Shown here piece by piece: positions 1 to 5,073 of a stretch of DNA of 6,137 nt. A program made the translations under genes and the position numbers. The notes below the pieces were generated by a model, which saw only the letters and a program-made list of their open reading frames with translations, was not told the origin of the DNA and ran no database searches. The DNA comes from Candidatus Cloacimonadota bacterium (GTDB taxonomy: Bacteria; Cloacimonadota; Cloacimonadia; Cloacimonadales; TCS61), in contig JAIORR010000354.1 in NCBI GenBank assembly GCA_021108055.1, positions 1-6,137 on the forward strand. The letters run 5' to 3'. The first letter of the stretch is position 1; every line of letters begins with the position of its first letter.

Positions 1-20
1 AAATAGGATCGGACATATAT

Positions 21-61
21 AAAAACCTTCAAGGATTGTAAAAACCTTGAAGGTTTTTTTT
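21..61. terminator. Perfect 14-bp hairpin terminator, probably bidirectional
   Basis: The arm at 21-34 (AAAAACCTTCAAGG) is exactly complementary to the arm at 45-58, with a 10-nt loop at 35-44. On the plus strand the stem is followed by eight Ts (54-61), a good intrinsic terminator for a gene lying left of the window. On the minus strand the same stem ends in five Ts (25 to 21), so it could also stop transcripts leaving the tRNA-Pro gene at 213-137. The inner CCTTGAAGG core is itself near-palindromic. The hairpin is seen directly; its direction of use is inferred. Confidence 0.85.
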
Positions 62-74
62 AACACAAAAAGTA

Positions 75-117
75 GTTGGGATGATCCCGATTTATATCGG
101 GACGACCTCTCGGTTCC
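75..117 (-). pseudogene. Partial, degenerate copy of the tRNA-Pro 3' half
   Basis: This stretch repeats pieces of the neighbouring tRNA gene in the same order and orientation. GGGATGA at 78-84 matches 142-148 (acceptor 3' strand), and CGACCTCTCGGT at 103-114 matches 164-175 (variable loop plus anticodon stem 3' strand). Between them the 16-nt T-arm of the real gene is replaced by 19 nt containing a 7-bp palindrome, TCCCGAT-TTAT-ATCGGGA (85-102). The encoded CCA has become CTA. The 5' half (acceptor 5' strand, D-arm, anticodon loop) is missing, so it cannot be a working tRNA. It may be a decayed tandem duplication or the scar of an element that used the tRNA 3' end. Homology is inferred from about 19 matching bases plus collinearity. 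Confidence 0.6.
85..102. repeat. 7-bp palindrome with 4-nt loop
   Basis: TCCCGAT (85-91) pairs exactly with ATCGGGA (96-102) around the loop TTAT. It sits where the T-arm would be in the tRNA-like remnant. There is no T-tract directly after it on either strand, so it is not a terminator. It may be a small dispersed palindromic element or a T-arm that diverged while keeping its pairing. One window cannot separate these. Confidence 0.6.
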
Positions 118-136
118 AAAAGTTCTATTAAATAAA

Positions 137-213
137 TGGTCGGGATGACAAGATTTGAACTTGCGACCTCTCGGTCCCGAACCGAACGCGCTACCGAACT
201 GCGCTACATCCCG
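137..213 (-). tRNA. trnP(CGG): tRNA-Pro, anticodon CGG
   Basis: Read on the minus strand, this 77-nt gene folds as a full cloverleaf. The acceptor stem CGGGATG/CATCCCG pairs perfectly at all seven positions (213-207 with 147-141). The D-stem is GCGC/GCGC around an AGTTCGGTA loop. The anticodon stem TTCGG/CCGAG closes the loop TTCGGGA, giving anticodon CGG with G at position 37, as is usual for proline tRNAs. The variable loop is AGGTC. The T-arm is GCAAG/CTTGT with loop TTCAAAT. The discriminator base is A and the 3' CCA is encoded (139-137). It should decode CCG proline codons. No protein gene lies close on its own strand within the window, so it looks monocistronic. The terminator at 21-61 probably ends its transcript after the tRNA-like remnant. 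Confidence 0.96.
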
Positions 214-219
214 ACAGAG

Positions 220-249
220 CAAATTTTCTTAAGTGGAAATTATTGTCAA
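220..249 (-). promoter_or_regulatory. Possible promoter of tRNA-Pro
   Basis: On the minus strand, TTGACA (249-244) lies upstream of AAAATTTG (227-220). This resembles the Bacteroidetes -33 TTG / -7 TAnnTTTG arrangement, with 19 nt between TTG and the -7 box and one mismatch in the box. Transcription would begin within a few bases of the mature tRNA 5' end at 213. Read as sigma70, the TTGACA is perfect but the -10 (AAAATT, 16-nt spacer) is poor. Position and motif are visible; activity is inferred. Confidence 0.4.
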
Positions 250-342
250 TAAATCAAGTCACCTGTTTTTTTATTTTTTCCTTTAACCTTGATCGACCAA
301 TTGGAACTAAAATTGCTGTTAACAAATAATATTATAAAAAAT

Positions 343-347
343 AGGAG
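343..347 (+). promoter_or_regulatory. Ribosome binding site that fixes the peptidase start
   Basis: AGGAG lies 8 nt before the ATG at 356, an ideal distance. The in-frame TTG at 350 is only 2 nt downstream of it and is therefore an unlikely start, so 356 is preferred. A weak sigma70-like pair upstream (TTGGAA 301-306, TAATAT 327-332, 20-nt spacer) is too far from consensus to call as a promoter. Confidence 0.75.
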
Positions 348-355
348 CGTTGATT

Positions 356-3300
356 ATGAGACTAAAATGGATGTTGATATTTCTGATAATACCATTAATT
401 ATTGGAGCAGACATAATAGAGATCGAAAAACCGGTAATAGAGAACCAATCGTTCAGGAACGAACTTCCCAGGATGCTTATTCCGGGACAGCCTTCGATGC
501 CGTATGTTCCGGTTAAAATATTACTTCCAATGGGGGAGAAGCTGTCTTCGATGGAAGTTGTTTTAAAGAACCAAGCAGAAACGATAGTAAATGTTCAGAT
601 TGAGTATTCCCGAAAGGCACAACCTATTTCACTGTCAACTGCAGATAACACAATAAAAGATAATTCCGTTTACAGTTGTAATGAATTTTTCCCGAAGATG
701 GATCATAAAATTCTTGGAACTCAACGTTTAAATGGATATGATCTTCTACTTGTAAATGTATATCCGTATAAATTTAATCCCGTAACGAATGAAGTTATCT
801 GGTTTGAAAATGCAGAGATCGTTCTTCATACCGAATTAGATGAGGAAATATTTCAACAGCAGGATAAGATGTTATTGGGAAATGGTTCAAGAATAGGATC
901 GAAATTAGAAAATCTTGTAATTAATCCGGAGAATATCAGTACCTACAGGAAGCATACTTCTTCTTCAAGCCGTTCTCTTGTAAGCCCGGATGAACCTTTT
1001 AAAATGATAATCATCACAGATGCGGAAAGATTACCGTATTTCGACGATTTTATCGATTGGAAGAATGATCATGGCATTCAGACTGGGATTTTCTTAACTT
1101 CCGATATTTATGCCGAATATACAGGGATCGATAACCCCGAAAAGATCAAGAATTTTATCGACGATGCATATACTGTTTATTCCGCAACAGCTACCCCTCT
1201 TGAATATGTACTCCTTGGCGGTGATGACGAGATAATTCCTATCAGGTTCGTATTCATAGATACAGGTTATGGAACAGTTGACTATCATATGCCGTGCGAT
1301 CTATATTACGGCTGTCTCGATAATAACTGGGATGGGAATGGAAACGGAGTTTACGGAGAAATAGCAGATAATGTCGATATGGTGCCGGATATTTCCATCG
1401 GAAGAATTCCTGCTGAAACCGAAACCGAATTTTTTCATTTCTTCCATAAAACATACACTTATGTGGATGGTGCATCGGTAAGCAATGATATCGCATATAT
1501 GGTGGGTGAAAATCTGAATTGGAGTCCCGTTACCTGGGGTGGAGATTACAAAGATGAGATCCTCTCATTGGTTCCTAATTTGAATGATGATTATCATGTT
1601 TTCAAGCTTTATGACAGAGAAGGCTCTTATAGCCCGCAAGCTGTAAAAGAAGCCATAAATAATGGTGTGAGCATTATCAATCATATGGGACATTCAAACG
1701 AAAGTATAGTTTTTGGCCAGAATGGGGGACAGATATCTTCCTACACAAATACGGAATATGGATTTGCCTACAGCCAGGGATGTTATCCGGCAGCCTTTGA
1801 TGAAGCTACAAGTCAGACCAGTGAAAGTGTTGCAGAAAACCTGGTTTTTTCGGAATTCGGTCTTTTTGCTTTTGTAGGAAATACACGATACGGCTGGTAC
1901 AGTCCGGGCAGCACGAACGGACCTTCCCAGCCTTATGATATTGAATTTTTCAAAGCCATTTTCAGTAATGATATTCGTCAGCTTGGCAAAGCATTGAGTG
2001 AATCACGAATAGTGCTTGCAAACGAAGCCATTTCAAATGCATTCCTGCGATGGGTTCATTATGAATTAGTACTCTTTGGTGATCCTTCCGTATCGGTAAA
2101 ATATGCTTATGGAACTTTCCCGTTTATCCAGCCGGTAGAAGCCGTTTATGATGATTCTCAGACAGGAGACGGAGATTTCATTCCAAATCCCGGTGAAGAA
2201 ATTGAGATATATATTGAATTGGAAAATCTGGAAGGCTGGGCAGATGCGACAGATGTGTCTGCAACCATCAGTTTTGAAGATAGTGCTATCCAGGTGATCA
2301 CCGGAAGTGTTTTTTATGGAGATATTCAAAGTGGGGAAAGCGTTAATTCATCTCCTTTTGTAGTGCAGATCCCACAAGATTGCAATTATGGTTCTTATGA
2401 ATATGTTGTAGAGATCACTGCTCCTGTTTCCGGAGAAGTTAATTTTGAAAGATCTTATCCTTTGAGTTTTGAGGTATCTCTTTTTCAGAATAACTGGCCA
2501 TGGACTACATCTAATGCGATTCTGAGTAATCCAGTTATAATCGATTTTAACGAAGATGGGATAAAAGATGTATTGATCTCTGATGCAAATGCAAATATTC
2601 ATCTTCTGAATATAAATGCTGGGACAATTCCCGGGTTCCCATGGACAAATAATGAAAGCATCTGGAAAAGCACAGCAGTTGGTGATATCAATAATGATGG
2701 AAGCACAGATATTGTGATAGCAAGTAGAAATAGCAGAATCTTTGCTCTGGATAATAGCGGAAATGAGATTTTCAGTTTTGAAACTTTTTCAGATCAATTA
2801 CTCACTCCGATAATTTCTGATATAGATGGAGACAATCAACAGGATATCGTTAGTTTTGGAACGGATAAAAATCTTATTGTTCTGAATTCATCGGGTGAAA
2901 TGCTGATAAACTTTCCGGTCGAACTTTCAGGGCAGTGTTTTAAGGAAATGGCTTCTGCAGACCTCGATCAGGATGGAGCTAATGAGGTCTTAATTGGTTC
3001 TTTGGATGGTAAATTAAATGTAATAGATCATAATGGAGAAAATATTTCGGGGTTCCCCTTGGAATTTAATTCGCCCGTATGTTCTGCTCCCATAGTTCTG
3101 GATAATTACAAAATCGCTATAGGAACGGATGATAACAAAATTCATATAATAAATGCGACTGGTGATATTCTTCTATCAAAAGATATTGATAGCAAGATCG
3201 CCTGTTCACCGATAGCTGCAGATTTTGATAACGATGAAGAACTGGACATTGCTTTTGCCACTATATCCGGTTCGCTTTATATTATCCATCAGGATGGAAC

Positions 3301-3976
3301 CGATCTTAACGGCTGGCCCGTGAATATCGGGAATTCGATCACCAATCCTCCTCTCGCTGTAGATATCAATAATGATGATAATATAAACCTGGTTTGTTTT
3401 ACCAGTACAAACGACCTGTATGTCTTTCATAATAATGGATCGGAAGTTGATTTTTCTCCGGTTCCGGTAGGATTGATCGGAAATACTCCTTCCACTATCG
3501 ATGATATAGATTGGGATGGAGATTTTGATATTGTTTCCGGTATTTCAGTCGGAGCTTTTATCATAGATTGCAAACTTCAAAAAGGTTCCATGATACCCTG
3601 GAATACTTATCGTGGAAATTACCGAAGAACAGGATTTTATGGTGATAACGAATTGTTTACCGGCACAGATGAGATTATTCCACAGATTGCGAAATCTAAA
3701 CTTAACCAGAATTATCCAAACCCGTTCAATCCAACAACAACTATCTCATTTAATATCTCTAGCAAAGACGCAAAGAACACAAAGCTTATAATTTACAACA
3801 TCAAGGGTCAGAAGGTTAAGACTCTGTTGAATGAGCATTTAGCGAAAGGCGAACATTCCGTAGTCTGGAATGGAAAAGATGACAGCGGGAAATCGGTTTC
3901 TTCAGGAATTTATTTCTATAAATTAAGTGTAGAGAATAAAACTATAAACGTTATGAAGTGTCTGCTGCTAAAATAA
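356..3976 (+). CDS. Secreted gingipain-family (C25) cysteine peptidase with FG-GAP repeats and T9SS sorting domain
   Basis: The 1206-residue product is probably an extracellular or cell-surface protease. Residues 1-18 form a signal peptide (MRLK, a hydrophobic stretch, likely cleavage after IIGA). Residues about 20-210 resemble the gingipain propeptide (GQPSMPYVPV at 44-53, NVYPYKFNP near 133-141), ending in a serine-rich stretch where maturation could occur. The peptidase C25 domain spans about 215-580. It contains LLGGDDE (286-292), SIGRIP (347-352), the likely catalytic pair His446 (INHMGHSN) and Cys476 (SQGCYPAAFD), and FVGNTRYGW (506-514). A beta-sandwich-like domain with no residues I can assign a role follows (about 589-707). 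Eight repeats of about 46 residues (about 713-1095) have an FG-GAP/VCBS pattern, with Ca-binding-like DxDxDG loops at 730, 777, 822, 869, 956, 1003 and 1050; the fifth repeat lacks the loop. Residues about 1113-1206 are a T9SS type-A sorting domain (NYPNPFNPTTTISF, then IYNIKGQKVKTL and SGIYFYKLS). Domain identities are established family knowledge; substrate specificity cannot be read from the sequence. No terminator follows. Confidence 0.93.
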   Translation: MRLKWMLIFLIIPLIIGADIIEIEKPVIENQSFRNELPRMLIPGQPSMPYVPVKILLPMGEKLSSMEVVLKNQAETIVNVQIEYSRKAQPISLSTADNTIKDNSVYSCNEFFPKMDHKILGTQRLNGYDLLLVNVYPYKFNPVTNEVIWFENAEIVLHTELDEEIFQQQDKMLLGNGSRIGSKLENLVINPENISTYRKHTSSSSRSLVSPDEPFKMIIITDAERLPYFDDFIDWKNDHGIQTGIFLTSDIYAEYTGIDNPEKIKNFIDDAYTVYSATATPLEYVLLGGDDEIIPIRFVFIDTGYGTVDYHMPCDLYYGCLDNNWDGNGNGVYGEIADNVDMVPDISIGRIPAETETEFFHFFHKTYTYVDGASVSNDIAYMVGENLNWSPVTWGGDYKDEILSLVPNLNDDYHVFKLYDREGSYSPQAVKEAINNGVSIINHMGHSNESIVFGQNGGQISSYTNTEYGFAYSQGCYPAAFDEATSQTSESVAENLVFSEFGLFAFVGNTRYGWYSPGSTNGPSQPYDIEFFKAIFSNDIRQLGKALSESRIVLANEAISNAFLRWVHYELVLFGDPSVSVKYAYGTFPFIQPVEAVYDDSQTGDGDFIPNPGEEIEIYIELENLEGWADATDVSATISFEDSAIQVITGSVFYGDIQSGESVNSSPFVVQIPQDCNYGSYEYVVEITAPVSGEVNFERSYPLSFEVSLFQNNWPWTTSNAILSNPVIIDFNEDGIKDVLISDANANIHLLNINAGTIPGFPWTNNESIWKSTAVGDINNDGSTDIVIASRNSRIFALDNSGNEIFSFETFSDQLLTPIISDIDGDNQQDIVSFGTDKNLIVLNSSGEMLINFPVELSGQCFKEMASADLDQDGANEVLIGSLDGKLNVIDHNGENISGFPLEFNSPVCSAPIVLDNYKIAIGTDDNKIHIINATGDILLSKDIDSKIACSPIAADFDNDEELDIAFATISGSLYIIHQDGTDLNGWPVNIGNSITNPPLAVDINNDDNINLVCFTSTNDLYVFHNNGSEVDFSPVPVGLIGNTPSTIDDIDWDGDFDIVSGISVGAFIIDCKLQKGSMIPWNTYRGNYRRTGFYGDNELFTGTDEIIPQIAKSKLNQNYPNPFNPTTTISFNISSKDAKNTKLIIYNIKGQKVKTLLNEHLAKGEHSVVWNGKDDSGKSVSSGIYFYKLSVENKTINVMKCLLLK
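2543..3520 (+). repeat. Tandem FG-GAP/VCBS-like repeat region inside the peptidase gene
   Basis: The encoded repeats start with a calcium-loop motif and recur at a spacing of 45-47 residues: DFNEDG 730, DINNDG 777, DIDGDN 822, DLDQDG 869, [no motif near 912], DFDNDE 956, DINNDD 1003, DIDWDG 1050. Each is followed by a D-I/V-hydrophobic strand and a second strand ending in a turn such as NNG, NSG or HNG. Several blades end in GFP or GWP (GFPW, GFPL, GWPV). The pattern fits a calcium-stabilised beta-propeller of about eight blades, commonly used for binding or stability in secreted proteins. The DNA copies are well diverged, so this is an old protein repeat and not a recent DNA expansion. Confidence 0.85.
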
Positions 3977-4005
3977 GCCGTATTATCCAAAGGTCGAACT
4001 AAAGC

Positions 4006-4014
4006 AGGAGAGGG
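4006..4014 (+). promoter_or_regulatory. Ribosome binding site of the DUF5714 gene, with long spacing
   Basis: AGGAGAGGG at 4006-4014 is the only good Shine-Dalgarno match upstream of the ATG at 4028, but it lies 13-17 nt away, longer than usual. A weaker purine run, AGAAAGA (4018-4024), sits closer. No alternative in-frame start lies nearer the strong site, and the first zinc-ribbon cysteines begin at residue 7, so 4028 remains the best start. Confidence 0.5.
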
Positions 4015-4027
4015 TTTAGAAAGATCA

Positions 4028-4738
4028 ATGGTTCATAAAAATAATTGTATCGTTTGTGGAGAAAAATTAGTATATAAAAATAAATCCGACAAAGTAAAAT
4101 GCTATTTTTGCAAGCAGATCTACGAATCAAATGTACAGTGTGTGAACGGACATTTTATTTGTGATAATTGTCACAGCTTACCGGCAAATGATCTGGTAAA
4201 ACAGTTCTGCATTGTAAGTAAATCTGAAGATCCAATTGAGATGGCTTTGATCTTAATGCGCAATGAGAAGATAAAAATGCACGGACCGGAACATCATTTC
4301 CTGGTTCCAGCGGTGTTGCTTGCTTCTTATTACAATCTGATAAATGATGAGAAGACAAAAATCGAAAAGATAGAGGAAGCAGAAAAAAGAGCGAAAAGTC
4401 TTTCGGGTGGATTTTGCGGGTTCTTCGGCGCTTGTGCCGCAGGCGTTGGGACAGGTATTTTTATCAGCTTGATCACCAATGCAACTCCATTATCCCAAAA
4501 AGAGTGGAAATTATGTAATATGATGACTTCAAAGAGCATACTGACTATTGCAAATGCCGGCGGACCAAGATGTTGTAAAAGAAATACATTCATTTCAATT
4601 ATAGAAGCAGTAAAATTTTTGAATGAATTCTTTGGACTATCGATGTATATCGATCAAAATATAATATGTGAATTTGATCATTTAAATAAAGAATGCCTGA
4701 AAGATGATTGTTCGTTCAATTATCCAAAGGAAAGATAA
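4028..4738 (+). CDS. Cysteine-rich DUF5714 family protein with N-terminal zinc-ribbon
   Basis: The 236-residue product matches the DUF5714 family, known mainly from methanogenic archaea and anaerobic bacteria. I know of no established function. The N-terminus has two CxxC pairs (C7/C10 and C25/C28) and a third cluster, C38-x3-H42-x2-C45-x2-C48, together a likely two-site zinc-binding module. The core begins with HGPEHHFLVPAVLLASYYN (85-103). It continues with GGFCGFFGACAAGVGTGIF (127-145), the segment ATPLS (152-156), and GGPRCCKR (178-185). The C-terminus has C214, C223 and C228. There are sixteen cysteines in all. The CGxxGxCAAG segment recalls C_GCAxxG_C_C redox-type proteins, which would fit metal or redox chemistry in an anaerobe; that link is inference. 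No signal peptide is present, so it is cytoplasmic. The gene lies 51 bp after the peptidase with no terminator between, so co-transcription is possible. Confidence 0.85.
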   Translation: MVHKNNCIVCGEKLVYKNKSDKVKCYFCKQIYESNVQCVNGHFICDNCHSLPANDLVKQFCIVSKSEDPIEMALILMRNEKIKMHGPEHHFLVPAVLLASYYNLINDEKTKIEKIEEAEKRAKSLSGGFCGFFGACAAGVGTGIFISLITNATPLSQKEWKLCNMMTSKSILTIANAGGPRCCKRNTFISIIEAVKFLNEFFGLSMYIDQNIICEFDHLNKECLKDDCSFNYPKER

Positions 4739-4739
4739 A

Positions 4740-4808
4740 TTGAAAAAAATACCTTGATTTATTTATTTAAATAAAAATTTTTGACTCATTATTTAAAAAG
4801 GTGGTTTT
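4740..4808 (+). promoter_or_regulatory. AT-rich leader and possible promoter of the cold-shock gene
   Basis: The 70-bp gap before the csp ATG is almost entirely A and T. A candidate sigma70 pair is TTGAAA (4740-4745) and TATTTA (4764-4769) with an 18-nt spacer. It overlaps a perfect 14-bp palindrome, TTTATTTAAATAAA (4762-4775), which could be an operator or simply low-complexity sequence. The ribosome binding site is AAGGTGG at 4798-4804, close to the ATG at 4809. No terminator separates the DUF5714 gene from this region, so read-through is also possible. All promoter calls here are weak because the base composition makes chance matches likely. Confidence 0.35.
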
Positions 4809-5021
4809 ATGAAAGGGAAAGTAAAGTGGTTTGATGATGCAAAAGGATATGGTTTTGTCGCTTCTGATGAAGGAAAAGAATTTTTTGTGCATTGGAAATC
4901 AATTGTAACTGTATCGGATAAAGAAAGAAAATTCCTTGTAGCAGATGAGGAAGTTGAATTCGATACAATAGACACTGAAAGAGGTGTTCAAGCGATAAAC
5001 ATAATTAGATTAAACCCATAA
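4809..5021 (+). CDS. Cold-shock-domain RNA chaperone (CspA family)
   Basis: The 70-residue protein is a single cold-shock domain, the usual length for bacterial Csp proteins. It starts MKGKVKWFDDAKGYGFV, which contains the RNP1 nucleic-acid-binding motif KGYGFV (12-17). RNP2 is FFVHWKSI (25-32), with W29 where many homologues have F. It continues with the acidic stretch VADEEVEFDTIDTERG and the closing strand VQAINIIRL. Proteins of this family bind single-stranded RNA or DNA, melt RNA secondary structure and can act as transcription antiterminators. Csp paralogues differ in whether cold induces them, and the sequence does not settle this. The gene is followed within 25 bp by a strong intrinsic terminator that sits directly against the next gene. 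Confidence 0.96.
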   Translation: MKGKVKWFDDAKGYGFVASDEGKEFFVHWKSIVTVSDKERKFLVADEEVEFDTIDTERGVQAINIIRLNP

Positions 5022-5044
5022 ATATTATTAATTTAATTATTCTT

Positions 5045-5069
5045 AGCGACGTTCTGCGTCGCTTTTTTT
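5045..5069 (+). terminator. Intrinsic terminator between csp and ygiQ
   Basis: The 7-bp stem AGCGACG (5045-5051) / CGTCGCT (5057-5063) has a TTCTG loop and runs directly into a seven-T tract (5063-5069). The GC-rich stem stands out in very AT-rich surroundings. The first A of the stem pairs with the first T of the tract. It should end the csp transcript. Its T-tract stops only 4 nt before the ygiQ ATG at 5074. Confidence 0.9.
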
Positions 5070-5073
5070 GTAT

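Noticed and set aside
350..355. TTG at 350 as start of the peptidase
   Set aside because: The AGGAG at 343-347 leaves only 2 nt to TTG but an ideal 8 nt to the ATG at 356, and the signal peptide reads naturally from MRLK.
289..516. Plus-strand frame of 75 codons overlapping the start of the peptidase gene
   Set aside because: It overlaps the well-supported peptidase start in another frame, has no ribosome binding site and its product has no recognisable family features.
1094..3430. Several minus-strand open frames inside the peptidase gene
   Set aside because: They are antisense to continuous, domain-bearing coding sequence and their translations look like no known protein.
2543..3520. CRISPR-like or recent tandem DNA repeat
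   Set aside because: The periodicity is only at protein level (about 46 residues). The DNA copies are strongly diverged and lie inside one continuous reading frame.
3977..4027. Terminator after the peptidase gene
   Set aside because: No stem-loop with a T-tract is visible in these 51 bp, so none is annotated.
4406..4477. Possible membrane segment in the DUF5714 protein (residues 127-150)
   Set aside because: The stretch is hydrophobic and glycine-rich but is the conserved cysteine-containing core of the family, and there are no flanking topology signals.
4155..4975. Minus-strand open frames opposite the DUF5714 and csp genes
   Set aside because: They mirror two confidently recognised genes and lack start signals of their own.
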